A stretch of 64,000 bases of DNA from DASQMT01 sp963835735 (GTDB lineage: Bacteria; Actinomycetota; Thermoleophilia; Solirubrobacterales; Solirubrobacteraceae). The stretch covers positions 62,001-126,000 of the forward strand of contig CAWIGP010000003.1 of the NCBI GenBank assembly GCA_963835735.1, given 5' to 3'. Shown here piece by piece: positions 50,297 to 60,294 of the stretch. Every line of letters begins with the position of its first letter. Position 1 is the first letter of the stretch. Under the pieces are notes generated by a model that was not told the origin of the DNA, ran no database searches, and saw only the letters and a list, made by a program, of their open reading frames with translations. The translations under genes were made by a program, and so were the position numbers.

Positions 50297-51354
50297 GACT
50301 TTTCCTGAGTAGGGGGGAACTCGGCGACGGCCTCGATGACGCTCTGCGGGGAGTTCGTGGCCCGGACGGCCGTTCGCCGCAGGCCGGCCGCGTTCAGGAG
50401 CGCGTCGTACTCCTCCACAGAGCGCTCCTGGCCGGGCACGATCGCGAGGATGTTCATGTCCATCAGTGCTCCGAGACCGGGATCGCTGACCTCACCGACG
50501 AGCATCTCGACGATCACGATCCGGCCGTCGGGGGCCATCGCTTGCCGGCAGCGCTCGAGGATCTCGATGCAGCGCTCGTCGTCCCAGTCATGGAGGATGA
50601 ACTTCAGGAGGTAGAGGTCGGCCTCGGGAACGGCCTGGAAGAAGTCGCCGGCGAGCACGGTGGTGCGTTCCGTCAGGCCCTTTCGCGCGGTCTCGGCGGC
50701 GGCTTCGTCGACGACGCCCGGACGGTCGAAGACGATTCCGAGAAGATCGGGGTTGGCTTGTTGCAGGAGATGCAGGAGCGAGCCGTTCGCACCGCCGACG
50801 TCGACGGCGAGCCTCACTCCGGTCGTATCGATCACGTCTGCGGCTTCGCCGGCCCAGAGCGACGTCGTGCTGGTCATTCCGGCGGAGAAGTCACGCGCCT
50901 GCGAGGGGTGCTGCCGGAGGTAGTCAAAGAAATCGGTGCCGAGAGCCGCAGCCACCTGCGTGTGACCGGCACGGACGGATGCGGTGAACTCGTTCCACGC
51001 CAGCCACTGAGCGGGCAGGGTGGTCGCCAGCGCCAGGCCTCTCAGTGAACCGTGCGTGTCCTTGCGCAGCGTCTGCAGCAAAGGTGTGCCGTGGAATCGG
51101 CGATCGGCATCGGCCGTCAGCAACCCCAGCGCGACGCACGCTCGCATGAGCCGGTAGGTGGTGTTCGGGGCGCTGCCCTCGCGCTCGGCCACGTCTTCAG
51201 CCGTGAGGCCATCGTCATACAGGTGCTCGGCCAGCGACAGGTCAACCGCTGCACGGACGATCTGGCTGACCCAATGGCTGGTCACCATCGCCTGCATCCG
51301 CTCGTAGATGTCGCCGGACTCCGCCGGGACCAGCTTCTCGTCAGTGGTCGTCAC
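50293..51354 (-). CDS. Class I O-methyltransferase (family 2, plant-type)
   Basis: A 353-residue enzyme with an N-terminal dimerisation winged helix (SQIVRAAVDLSLAEHLYDDG, SAPNTTYRLMRACVALGLLT), a SAM site (VRLAVDVGGANGSLLHLLQQ) and the catalytic LLKFILHDWDDERCIEI. It resembles hydroxyneurosporene/carminomycin-type O-methyltransferases. It is translationally coupled to the BBE flavoprotein, suggesting a two-enzyme modification unit on a small molecule. GTG 51354 follows GGAGAG. Confidence 0.88.
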   Translation of the reverse strand: MTTTDEKLVPAESGDIYERMQAMVTSHWVSQIVRAAVDLSLAEHLYDDGLTAEDVAEREGSAPNTTYRLMRACVALGLLTADADRRFHGTPLLQTLRKDTHGSLRGLALATTLPAQWLAWNEFTASVRAGHTQVAAALGTDFFDYLRQHPSQARDFSAGMTSTTSLWAGEAADVIDTTGVRLAVDVGGANGSLLHLLQQANPDLLGIVFDRPGVVDEAAAETARKGLTERTTVLAGDFFQAVPEADLYLLKFILHDWDDERCIEILERCRQAMAPDGRIVIVEMLVGEVSDPGLGALMDMNILAIVPGQERSVEEYDALLNAAGLRRTAVRATNSPQSVIEAVAEFPPTQEKS

Positions 51355-51546
51355 AGGGACTCTCCAGTCGATTGAGATCAGTGCGGCTCGGAGGTGGTGG
51401 TGGTACTTGGGGTGAGCTGGATCGTGGCGGCGACGAGCGGCTATCGCATCAGGCGACCCATCAGTGAAAGCCGTAGTCTGCGACGTCCCGGCCGCCGAAC
51501 GCAGGACTTCGACAGGGACCGCGTGCACGGGTATCTTCGTGTTGGC

Positions 51547-54340
51547 ATGGCCACGCGGCCGGAAGCGATGTTGCTCGGCCGGCGCAGCGAGACCGAGGTA
51601 CTCGACCGGCTGCTGGCGGACGTGCGCGAAGGGCAGAGCCGTGTGCTGGTGGCGGTTGGCGAACCGGGCGTTGGCAAGACCGCCCTGCTGGAGCACCTGA
51701 TCGGGGTCGGCGCCCGGGTTCCGGGTCGCGCGGGCCGTGGGCGTGGAATGGGAGATGGAGCTCCCGTTAGCGGCCGTCCAGCAATTGTGCGCGCCGATGC
51801 TGGACCGGCTCGAGCGCCTGCCTGATCCGCAACGCGAAGCGATCGGCGTCGCGTTCGGGCTGAGTACGGGGAACGCGCCGGATCGGTTTCTGGTCGGGTT
51901 GGCGGTGCTGAATCTGATCTCGGAGGTCGCGGATGAGCAACCGCTTGTCTGTGTCGTCGACGACGCACAGTGGCTTGATCGGGCTTCCGCACAGGCGCTC
52001 GCATTCGTGGCGCGGCGGCTGCTGGCAGAGCGGGTCGCGTTGCTGTTCGCAGCGCGCGAGCTGAGCGATGAGTTGCGCGCTCTGCCCACGCTGCACGTGC
52101 ACGGGCTCCGCGATGCGGATGCGCGGGCGCTGTTGGGCTCGGCCCTGGGCGTTCGGGTGGACGAGCGGGTACAGGAGCGGATCGTTTTGGAGACCCGGGG
52201 GAACCCGCTGGCTTTGTTGGAGTTACCGCGCGGGTTGACGGCAGCCGAACTGGCGGGCGGGTTCGGCTTCCCGGGGGCGCTGCCGCTGCCGGGCCGGATC
52301 GAGGAGAGCTTCCGGCGGCGGCTCGAGCGGCTCCCGGCCGAGACGAGGCAGCTGTTGCTGGTCGCAGCGGCCGAGCCGGCCGGCGATCCGGTGCTCATGT
52401 GGCGAGCGGCCGAGCAACTCGGGATCGGCGCGTCGGCAGCGGATCCTGCCGCGGCCGAGGGGTTGCTGGAGCTCGGCGCAGGCGTGACGTTTCGTCATCC
52501 GCTGGTCCGGTCCGCTGTGTACCGAGCGGCATCGGCGCAGGACAGGCGCGACGTACATCGGGCGCTCGCGGACGCGACCGACCCGGTGGTCGACCCCGAT
52601 CGCCGTGCCTGGCATCGCGCACAGGCGACGACCGGGCCAGACGAGCACTTGGCCGTCGAACTCGAGCGATCAGCGGGCCGTGCACAGGCGCGCGGCGGGC
52701 TGGCGGCGGCGGCCGCGTTCCTGGAACGAGCGACCGCGCTCACGCTCGACCCTGCGGCGCAGGACGCGGCGCGCGCTGGCCGCGGCACACGCCAAGCACC
52801 AAGCCGGCGCGCTGGAGGCGGCCCTCAGACTGCTGGCTACGGCCGAGGCGGGAGGGCTCGACGAGCTCCAGCGCGCCCAGGTGGACGTGCTTCGCGCCCG
52901 GATCCTGTTCGCCTCCAGTCGCGGCAGTGACGCTCCCCCGTTGCTGCTCAAGGCTGCTGCACGACTCGAGCCGCTCGACGTGAGGCTGGCGCGTGAGACG
53001 TATCTGGATGCGCTTTCCGCGGCGTTGTTCGCGGGCCGTCTGGCCAAGGGGGGTGGGGTGCGGGAGGTGGCCGAGGCCGTCCGTGCGGCGCCCCCTTCAC
53101 CACCCGCTCCGCGCGCGCACGACCTGCTGCTCGACGGGCTGGCGCTGCTGATCGCCGATGGGCATGGCGCGGGCGCGCCGCTCGTGAAACGGGCGCTGCG
53201 CGCATTCGGCGCCGAGGCGATGTCGAGAGAGGAAGCGCTTCGCTGGCTGTGGCTGGCCGGGCGCGCCGCCGTGCTTGTATGGGACTACGAGAGCTGGGAC
53301 ACGCTCTCCGCCCGGCTCGTCCAGGTCGCCCGCGAGGCCGGCGCGCTCACCGTGCTCCCGATCGCCCTCACATCGCGCATTGGGGTGCACAACTTCGCGG
53401 GCGAGCTCGCGCTCGCCACTTCGCTGGCCGAGGAGGTGAACGCGCTCACCGAGGCGACGGGGGGCGATATCGCTCCTCTACGACGCCCTGGGTTGGTCGC
53501 CTTCCGCGGCCGCGAAGCGGAAGCTCAAGAGCTGATCGAGGCCGCGAGGCGTGATGTGGTGCGGCGGGGCGAAGGAATGGGCCTGTTGGTCGCCGAGTGG
53601 GCCAAGGCCGTGCTCTACAACGGGCTCGGCCGCTACGAGGACGCGCTGGCCGCGGCCAAGCAGCTCACCGAGAGCCGCCTGAGCCGCGCTTCTCGACGTG
53701 GGGATTGGTCGAACCCATGTGGGGGTGGGTCGAGCTGATCGAAGCGGCCACTCGAAGCGGAAAATCCCAGCGCGCGGGCGACGCTCTACAGCGGCTCTCG
53801 GAGACCACGCGCGCCAGCGGGACCGACTGGGCGCTCGGGATCGAGGCTCGCTCGAGAGCGCTGCTGAACCACGAGGAAGCCGCCGAGACGTCATTTCGCG
53901 AGGCGATCGACCGGCTCGGTCGGACGCGCCTACGGGTGGACCTCGCACGCGCCGAGCTGCTCTACGGCGAATGGCTGCGCCGGGAGCGCCGCCAGCTGGA
54001 CGCGCGTGAGCATCTCCGCACCGCGCACGAGCGGTTCACCGAGTTCGGCATGGAGGCGTTCGCCGAGCGCGCGCGCGGCGAGCTCGAGGCGAGCGGCGAG
54101 ACCGCCCGTAGTCGGCCTGTGGAGACACTCGATGACTTCACGCCGCAAGAGGCACAGATCTCCCGCCTTGCGGCGGAAGGAGCGACGAACCAGGAGATCG
54201 CCGCGCGGCTGTTCATCAGCTCCCACACGGTCGAGTACCACCTGCGAAAGGTGTTCCGCAAGCTCGGGGTGAAGTCCCGCACTCAGCTCGCACACCGGGT
54301 GCTCAGGCCGCGCCCACCGTCCGGAGCTCGAGAGTCCTGA
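51547..54340 (+). pseudogene. LAL-type LuxR regulator with three frameshifts
   Basis: About 930 codons of a large ATP-binding LuxR regulator. ATG 51547 (MATRPEAMLLGRRSETEVLD) leads to Walker A GEPGVGKTALLEHL; the frame breaks near 51715, 52775 and 53685. Between breaks are the STAND/NACHT ATPase (VCVVDDAQWLDRASAQALAF), the TPR-rich middle and a C-terminal LuxR HTH (TPQEAQISRLAAEGATNQEI, FISSHTVEYHLRKVFRKLG). Three breaks in one gene favour decay over error. It is divergent from the methyltransferase/flavoprotein pair it may once have controlled. Confidence 0.82.
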
Positions 54341-54368
54341 CCCACACGCGTCGCGCCCACCGCCAGGC

Positions 54369-55232
54369 TCAGGCGATGCGCGCGAGCGGCGCGAGCAGCG
54401 GCGCGAACGAGGCACGGTGATCGTGCCGGGGGGCGCACTGGTGGATCGCCTCTTCCAGGAACGCCGCGGGCGGGATGCCCATGAGCCGCGCGCTCTCGCG
54501 CGTGAGATGCGACTGGTCGGCGTAGCCGGCCTCGGCCGCGAGCCGCGCCAGCCCGCCCGCCGCCGGCGGCCTGCCCTGCGAGAGGGCATGCTGGACGAGC
54601 GCGAGGAAGCCCTGGAAGCGCAGGATCCGCTGCAGCACCTTCGGGGCAAGCCCGACCGCGGACAGCGAGCGCCGGCGCAGTTGCCGCTCGGAAATGTGCA
54701 GCGCGGCGTGCAGCGAGCCGACGTCCGGCGCCCGCCACGGCATCAGCCGCGACACCGCTTCGGAGACGAGCGGATCCGACGCCGGCGCGCGCTCGGCGCT
54801 GTGGGCGACCTGCGCCTCGAGCAGTGCAAGCGCATCGCGCACCGTTGCAGCGCCGGCGACGCGCTCGCCGAGCTCCGCCGCCCGCGGGCCCCACAGCTCG
54901 CCCGCTGCGACCTCCAGATCGAGCAGCTCCGACGCGTCGACTCCGAGCAACGCCGCACCGGGGCGGAAGCGCACGCCGAACACCGTCGCCCCCGGTTCGA
55001 GCATGTCCACTGCGGACCCGGTCCGTGGCCCGGTCACACGCGCCTCCTCCCCGACCACGACGCTCAACTCGACGCTGCCGTTCGGGACCATGCGGTGGGT
55101 GTACGGCTCGGCGCCCGGGGCGATGCTCTGCATCCAGACCGACGACAGGATGCCGGCCAGCGCCGGAACGGGAGGTCGTTCCCTATACGTCTGCCCGATA
55201 TCGCCCGCCACGGCACCCAACATCCCGCTCAT
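54369..55232 (-). CDS. AraC family transcriptional regulator (DUF6597-type)
   Basis: A 287-residue regulator with an N-terminal ligand domain (GILSSVWMQSIAPGAEPYTH, RMVPNGSVELSVVVGEEARV, VFGVRFRPGAALLGVDASEL) and a C-terminal AraC double HTH (LHISERQLRRRSLSAVGLAP, VLQRILRFQGFLALVQHALS, LAAEAGYADQSHLTRESARL). ATG 55232 is preferred over an upstream GTG/ATG. It is divergent from the glycosyltransferase gene 43 bp away. Confidence 0.87.
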   Translation of the reverse strand: MSGMLGAVAGDIGQTYRERPPVPALAGILSSVWMQSIAPGAEPYTHRMVPNGSVELSVVVGEEARVTGPRTGSAVDMLEPGATVFGVRFRPGAALLGVDASELLDLEVAAGELWGPRAAELGERVAGAATVRDALALLEAQVAHSAERAPASDPLVSEAVSRLMPWRAPDVGSLHAALHISERQLRRRSLSAVGLAPKVLQRILRFQGFLALVQHALSQGRPPAAGGLARLAAEAGYADQSHLTRESARLMGIPPAAFLEEAIHQCAPRHDHRASFAPLLAPLARIA

Positions 55233-55275
55233 GGTGCCACCGCGGACACCGGCCGACTGTACGGTCAACTCGTGA

Positions 55276-56367
55276 ATGCGAGCCCTGTTCACGTTCACCG
55301 GCGGCCGCGGTCATCTTGACCCGCTCGTGCCGATCGCTCGCGCGGCGGCGGCGGCCGGGCACACGGTCGCGTTCAGCGGCTCGCCGGCGCTGACTGCCGC
55401 GGTCGAGTCGCACGGGTTCACGGCGTTCGCGGCGCCCGCGCCCGGCGATCGCCCACGGCGCGTGCCGCTGCGTGCGGTGAGCGCGGCGCGCGAGGACCGC
55501 GTGCTGCGCGACGTGTTCGCCGGGCGACTGGCGCGCGAGCGCGCAGCCACCGTGCTCGCGCTGTGCGCGCGCTGGGCGCCCGATCTGCTCGTCTGCGAGG
55601 AGTTCGACTTCGGCGCGATGGTGGCGGCCGAGCGGCTCGGGCTTCCGCACGCCACCGTGCTCGTGACCGCGACGAACTCGTTCGTGCGTCGCGAGGTGGT
55701 CGGCGAACCGCTCGCAGCGCTGCGCGCCGAGCACGGGCTGCCGCCCGACCCGGAGCTCGCGATGCTTTCGCGCGACCTCGTCCTGTCGCCGTTCCCGCCG
55801 AGCCTGCGTCCTCGCGGCATCGCGCTGGCGCTGCGCGCGGCGCCGCTCGACCGCGTCGCTCCTGAGTCGCAGCTCGTCTACTTCACGCTCGGGACGGTGT
55901 TCAACCTGGAGTGCGGCGACCTGTTCGTGCGCGTGCTGGCCGGGCTGCGCGAGCTGCCGATCGGCGTGATCGTCAGCGTCGGGGACGAGATCGACCCCCG
56001 CGAGCTCGGCCCCCAGCCCGAGCGCGTGCGCATCGAGCGCCACGTCGACCACGCGACCGTCCTGCCTTCCTGCAGCGCGATCGTCTCGCACGGCGGATCG
56101 GGAACCGTGGTCGACGCGCTGGCGCACGGGCTGCCGTCCGTGCTGCTCCCGATGGGCGCCGACCAGCCGCACAACGCCGCCCGCTGCGCCGAGCTGGGCG
56201 TCGCGCGCGTGCTCGACGTCGTCCGCGCGACCCCCGCCGACGTGCGCGACGCGACCGCGGCGGTCCTCACCGAGACCGCCTATCGCGAAGCCGCGCGGCG
56301 GGTGCGGGACGAGGTCGCCGCGCTCCCCGGGGCGGAGCTCGCGGTCCAGCTCCTGGAGCGGGGCTAG
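55276..56367 (+). CDS. Family 1 (UDP-glycosyltransferase-like) glycosyltransferase
   Basis: A 363-residue GT-B enzyme: FTFTGGRGHLDPLVPIARAA at the N-terminus, the acceptor domain, and the donor motif HVDHATVLPSCSAIVSHGGS with GTVVDALAHGLPSVLLPMGADQ, as in macrolide and sterol glycosyltransferases. It attaches a sugar from a nucleotide donor to a small molecule. It begins very close to an AraC regulator, suggesting inducible control. Confidence 0.88.
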   Translation: MRALFTFTGGRGHLDPLVPIARAAAAAGHTVAFSGSPALTAAVESHGFTAFAAPAPGDRPRRVPLRAVSAAREDRVLRDVFAGRLARERAATVLALCARWAPDLLVCEEFDFGAMVAAERLGLPHATVLVTATNSFVRREVVGEPLAALRAEHGLPPDPELAMLSRDLVLSPFPPSLRPRGIALALRAAPLDRVAPESQLVYFTLGTVFNLECGDLFVRVLAGLRELPIGVIVSVGDEIDPRELGPQPERVRIERHVDHATVLPSCSAIVSHGGSGTVVDALAHGLPSVLLPMGADQPHNAARCAELGVARVLDVVRATPADVRDATAAVLTETAYREAARRVRDEVAALPGAELAVQLLERG

Positions 56368-56705
56368 CCCTGGCGGGTCGGGTCGAGCGACGCGTTACCG
56401 CGCGGCCGCACGCTGCGCTCGATGTAGTGGACTTGCACGTCGCTCGGGCGGGCGAGGAGCTCTCCGACCGCGCCGACGTAGCTCCCGTACGCGTCCGACG
56501 CGTAGTGCGTGCGCATCGCCGCCTCGTCGGCCCACCACGTGTCGAGCACGTACTCGCCCGGCTCGGCGCCCAGCGGCTCGTACGCGACGCAGCCGGCCGA
56601 GCCCGGGGAACGGGCCGTCGTGGCCGCGTGCTCGGTGAGCAGCGTCCGCAGCTCGGGTGCGCGGCCGACCAGGCCATGGATCTCGGCGTGGACGAGGATC
56701 GTCAC
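56364..56705 (-). CDS. Antibiotic biosynthesis monooxygenase (ABM) family protein
   Basis: A 113-residue ferredoxin-like ABM protein: MTILVHAEIHGLVGRAPELR, ARSPGSAGCVAYEPLGAEPG, EYVLDTWWADEAAMRTHYAS. Members oxidise quinones/polycyclics without cofactors or act as heme-degrading enzymes. It is convergent with the glycosyltransferase gene, overlapping it by 4 nt. Confidence 0.85.
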   Translation of the reverse strand: MTILVHAEIHGLVGRAPELRTLLTEHAATTARSPGSAGCVAYEPLGAEPGEYVLDTWWADEAAMRTHYASDAYGSYVGAVGELLARPSDVQVHYIERSVRPRGNASLDPTRQG

Positions 56706-56718
56706 CGCCCGGAGTCTG

Positions 56719-56823
56719 TCACGGCCGGGTCGCGGAGACCCGGTCGCGCTGATCGGCGGCCCAGAGAGCGATGCAGGGCGCCGTCGTGCCGAGCGCGAAG
56801 GCGATGAGGAGCGTCAGGGACAT
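56719..56823 (-). CDS. Single-helix small membrane protein (34 aa)
   Basis: ATG 56823 encodes a 34-residue peptide with one transmembrane helix (SLTLLIAFALGTTAPCIALW) and a charged tail. No good ribosome binding site. It may be translated as a membrane micropeptide or be chance. Confidence 0.35.
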   Translation of the reverse strand: MSLTLLIAFALGTTAPCIALWAADQRDRVSATRP

Positions 56824-56893
56824 GGGAATCAAGACTGGCTGCGGCGGGTCCGCATTCCCGTGAGGTGGCGCACACTCACTAGCGTGCGCGGGC

Positions 56894-58273
56894 ATGAACC
56901 CGCGCGACGTCCGCCTGCCCGACCCGATCGCCGAGCGCCTCGACGAGCGCGCGCGGGCGCTGCTCCCGCTCGGCACGGTGCTCGCCGACGAGTACGAAGC
57001 CGAGCCCGGCGAGCTCCAGGCGCTGGCCGAGCTGGCCGAGCGCCTGCGCAACACGTATCCCTACCCCGACCCGCACTACGCGGGCCAGATGCTCAAGCCG
57101 CCGACCGCGCTGGCCTGGGCGGCCTACGCGACGGCGATGCTGCTCAACCCCAACAACCACGCGCTCGACGGCGGGCCGGCGACCGCGGAGATGGAGAAGG
57201 ACGCCGTCGCGCAGCTCGCGGCCATGTTCGGGCTGCCGCAGCACCTCGGGCACCTGACCGCGTCGGGGACGATCGCCAACCTCGAGGCGCTGTGGGTCGC
57301 GCGCGAGCTGCATCCCGACCGCGCGATCGTGTCCGGCGCCAACGCGCACTACACGCACGCGCGCGTGTCGGCCGTGCTCGGCGCGCGGCACGAGACCGTG
57401 CCGGAGGACGCGCTCGGCCGGCTCGACCTCGACGCGCTGGAGGCGCGGCTGCGCGCGGGCGGCGTCGGCACGGTCGTCGCGACGCCGGGCACGACCGGGC
57501 TCGGCGCGGTCGACGACGTCGCCGCGATCGCCGATCTGTGCGCGGCGCACGGCGCGCGCCTGCACGTCGACGCGGCGTACGGCGGCTTCTTCCGCCTGCT
57601 CGCCGACGGCGGGGAGCCCGGCGTCGCCGCGGCGCCGTTCGCCGCGATCGCGCGCGCCGACTCGGTCGTCATCGACCCGCACAAGCACGGGCTCCAGCCC
57701 TACGGCTGCGGCTGCGTGCTGTTCGCCGACCCCGGCGTCGGGCGGTTCTACGCGCACGACTCGCCGTACACGTACTTCACGTCCGACGACATGCATCTGG
57801 GCGAGATCAGCCTCGAGTGCTCGCGCGCCGGCGCCGCGGCCGCCGCGCTCTGGACGACGCTGCGCGCGCTGCCGCCCACCCGCGACGGCCTCGGCCGCCA
57901 CCTCGCCGCCGCTCGCGGCGCGGCGCTCGAGCTGGCCGCCGTGCTGGACGCCGACCCGCGCACGACCGTGGTGCTCGAGCCCGAGCTCGACATCGTGTGC
58001 GCGCTGCCGACGGGCGCGTCGGCGGCGGCCGCGACCGCGGCGGCCGAGCGCGCGTTCGACTCGCTGGCCGAGTCCGGCTGGCACGTGGCGAAGCTGCGCG
58101 TCGCGACCGACTGGTTGCGCGCCCGCCATCCGGACGTGGAAGCGGACGCCGAGACGACCACCGTGCTGCGCTGCTGCCTGCTCAAGCGCGAGCACGCGGC
58201 GGTCGCGTCCGAACTGGCCCGCGCGCTCGCGGAGCACCTGGACGCCGCTAGAAGTTCCCCGGCGCCTGCGTGA
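56894..58273 (+). CDS. PLP-dependent decarboxylase (group II)
   Basis: A 459-residue fold-type I decarboxylase: NPNNHALDGGPATAEMEKDA, HLTASGTIANLEALWVAREL, LHVDAAYGGFFRLLADG and the PLP Lys in VVIDPHKHGLQPYGCGCVLF. Group II members decarboxylate aromatic amino acids, glutamate or aspartate. The substrate cannot be told from the sequence. ATG 56894 is 15 bp downstream of a GTG. Confidence 0.88.
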   Translation: MNPRDVRLPDPIAERLDERARALLPLGTVLADEYEAEPGELQALAELAERLRNTYPYPDPHYAGQMLKPPTALAWAAYATAMLLNPNNHALDGGPATAEMEKDAVAQLAAMFGLPQHLGHLTASGTIANLEALWVARELHPDRAIVSGANAHYTHARVSAVLGARHETVPEDALGRLDLDALEARLRAGGVGTVVATPGTTGLGAVDDVAAIADLCAAHGARLHVDAAYGGFFRLLADGGEPGVAAAPFAAIARADSVVIDPHKHGLQPYGCGCVLFADPGVGRFYAHDSPYTYFTSDDMHLGEISLECSRAGAAAAALWTTLRALPPTRDGLGRHLAAARGAALELAAVLDADPRTTVVLEPELDIVCALPTGASAAAATAAAERAFDSLAESGWHVAKLRVATDWLRARHPDVEADAETTTVLRCCLLKREHAAVASELARALAEHLDAARSSPAPA

Positions 58274-58293
58274 TCCCTGCGTCCCTCGGCGCC

Positions 58294-59262
58294 TCACGCG
58301 CGCCAGGCGCCGGACCAATCGACCGTGCCCGGCGGCAGGTTGGCGCCGCACAGCGGCGTGAACACGCGCGCGCCGCGGAACGCGCCCGGATCGGCGAGCA
58401 GCGCCGCGACGCCGGCGGCCCCGGCCGCCTCGATCAGCAGTCCCGTCGTCTCGGCCAGGTAGCGCACCGTCGCGCGCAGCCTGTCCTCGCTCACCAGCAC
58501 CATGTCGTCGACGAGCTCGAGCATGCCCGCGACCGACTCGGGGAACGGCTCGCGCACCCCGATGCCGTCGGCCACGGTCTCCACGCGCAGGCTCGCGACC
58601 GGTTCGCGCCGCCGCCACGAGAGCACCGGCGCCGGCGCGCCCTCCGCGCACACGCCGATCACGCGCACTTCCGGGTTGCGCTGCCGCAGCCACACCGCGA
58701 CGCCGAGGATCAGCGCGCTGTTGCCGACCGGCACCACGGCCACGTCGGGCAGTACGCCCGCGCCGGTCAGCTCGCGCGCCATCGTCGCGGCGCCGGCGGC
58801 GATCCAGCGGTCGCGGCCGTCCTGCACGAAGCGCAGGCCGGCACCCTCGGCGAACCCGCGCGCGGTGGCGATCGCCGCCTCGTAGTCGTCGCCGCCGACC
58901 TCGACGCGCGCGCCGAGCGCGCGCATCGCTTCGACCTTGCCCGGGTTCGCCGCGCGGCCGACGAACACGTGGCACGGGACGCCGGCCGCTCGGGCCGCAT
59001 ACGCGAGGCCCTGCCCGAAGTTGCCGGCCGAGGCGCACACCACGCCGGGCGCGTCCGCGCCGGCCTCCCGCATCCAGGTCAGAGCTCCGCGGCCCTTGAA
59101 CGAGCGGATCGGGTTGAGCGTCTCGACCTTCAGCGCGACCTCGGCGCCGGTGTCGCGATCCAGCGCGGTGCCGCGCAGCAGCGGCGAGTCCGCGAACGCG
59201 GGATCGAGACCGCCCGCGGCGCGCTCGATCTCCTCGATCGTCGGGACCACGCGCTCGGGCAT
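58294..59262 (-). CDS. PLP-dependent lyase (threonine/serine dehydratase-like)
   Basis: A 322-residue fold-type II enzyme: the PLP Lys in VETLNPIRSFKGRGALTWMR at about residue 56, VVCASAGNFGQGLAYAARAA, VVPVGNSALILGVAVWL and AAGAAGVAALLADPGA. It resembles threonine dehydratases and related beta-eliminating enzymes but is short, lacking an ACT domain. It follows a GntR gene in an apparent operon. Confidence 0.85.
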   Translation of the reverse strand: MPERVVPTIEEIERAAGGLDPAFADSPLLRGTALDRDTGAEVALKVETLNPIRSFKGRGALTWMREAGADAPGVVCASAGNFGQGLAYAARAAGVPCHVFVGRAANPGKVEAMRALGARVEVGGDDYEAAIATARGFAEGAGLRFVQDGRDRWIAAGAATMARELTGAGVLPDVAVVPVGNSALILGVAVWLRQRNPEVRVIGVCAEGAPAPVLSWRRREPVASLRVETVADGIGVREPFPESVAGMLELVDDMVLVSEDRLRATVRYLAETTGLLIEAAGAAGVAALLADPGAFRGARVFTPLCGANLPPGTVDWSGAWRA

Positions 59263-59269
59263 CGGCGCG

Positions 59270-59983
59270 TCAGTCTGCCGTACGCGGGGCGAGCGCGGCG
59301 TCGCGGATGCGCGAGATGTGCTCGGTCATCGCCGCCCGCGCCGCGGCGGCATCGCCGGCGGCGATCGCCTCCACGATCGCGTGGTGCTCGGTGATCGTCC
59401 GCGGGCGCACGCCCGGCAGCCGCACGGTGTAGGCGCGGCTCTCGGCGCCGAGCGCGCTGGTCGCCGCCCACAGGTGCTGCAGCAGCGGGTTGCCCGACGC
59501 CTCGACGATCCGCTCGTGCAGCTCTGTGTCGAGCCGCAGCATCGCGTCGGCGTCGGGGATCGCCTCGGCCTCCGCGCGCGCGGCGCAGTCGCGCAGGCCG
59601 GTGACCTGCTCGCCGCTCGCGCGTTCGGCAGCGAGCGCAGCGGCGCCGGGCTCGAGCAGCAGCCGGACCTCGAACAGATGATCCAGCCCGCCCTCGGCCA
59701 GCGAGAGCACGAACTGCAGCGGCCGCAGCAGCTCGTCGACCGACAGCGAGGCGACGAACGTCCCCGCACCGTGGCGGCTCTCGAGGATGTTCATCGCCTG
59801 CAGCGAGCGGATCGCCTCGCGCACCGTCGGCCGGCTCACGCCGAGCGCCTCGGACAGGCTGCGCTCGGGCGGCAGCCGCTGACCGGGTGCGAGCCGGCCG
59901 TCGAGGATCATGTCCTTGATCGTCCGGATCGCCTCCGCGACGTAGGTGCGGCGGGCCAGCGGCTGGAACTCGACGTCGCTCAC
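59270..59983 (-). CDS. FadR/GntR family transcriptional regulator
   Basis: A 237-residue regulator: winged HTH (RTYVAEAIRTIKDMILDGRL, PPERSLSEALGVSRPTVREA) and an FCD effector domain (HLFEVRLLLEPGAAALAAER, LDTELHERIVEASGNPLLQH). GntR-FCD regulators typically sense metabolite acids. It lies between the PLP lyase and the ABM gene and probably controls this operon. Confidence 0.9.
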   Translation of the reverse strand: MSDVEFQPLARRTYVAEAIRTIKDMILDGRLAPGQRLPPERSLSEALGVSRPTVREAIRSLQAMNILESRHGAGTFVASLSVDELLRPLQFVLSLAEGGLDHLFEVRLLLEPGAAALAAERASGEQVTGLRDCAARAEAEAIPDADAMLRLDTELHERIVEASGNPLLQHLWAATSALGAESRAYTVRLPGVRPRTITEHHAIVEAIAAGDAAAARAAMTEHISRIRDAALAPRTAD

Positions 59984-59988
59984 ATCGC

Positions 59989-60276
59989 TCAGAACGGCTC
60001 GTAGAACGAGCGCTTGCGCTCGGTCAGGCGCGGAATCGCGTCGCCGAAGCCGTCGCGCTTGAAGTGCTCGGTCTCGGTGTGGGCGGTATACGCCGCCTCG
60101 TCGTCGTAGCGCTCGTAGATGTAGAAGACCGTGGGGTCCTGCGGATCGCGGTGGGGCGTCCAGGCCTGCACGCCCGGCTCGGCCAGCGTGGGCTCGCGCA
60201 GGCGCTCCAGCGCGTCCTTCACCGCCGCCTCCTCGCCGGGCTTCGCGGTCCAGGTGACGCTCACGACGTAGGCCAT
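59989..60276 (-). CDS. Putative quinol monooxygenase (ABM family)
   Basis: A 95-residue ABM-fold protein: AYVVSVTWTAKPGEEAAVKD, RDPQDPTVFYIYERYDDEAA, YTAHTETEHFKRDGFGD. Similar proteins (YgiN-like) act as quinol monooxygenases. It is in the cupin-ABM-GntR-lyase operon. Confidence 0.86.
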   Translation of the reverse strand: MAYVVSVTWTAKPGEEAAVKDALERLREPTLAEPGVQAWTPHRDPQDPTVFYIYERYDDEAAYTAHTETEHFKRDGFGDAIPRLTERKRSFYEPF

Positions 60277-60294
60277 CTCGCTCCTCGGTTCGGG

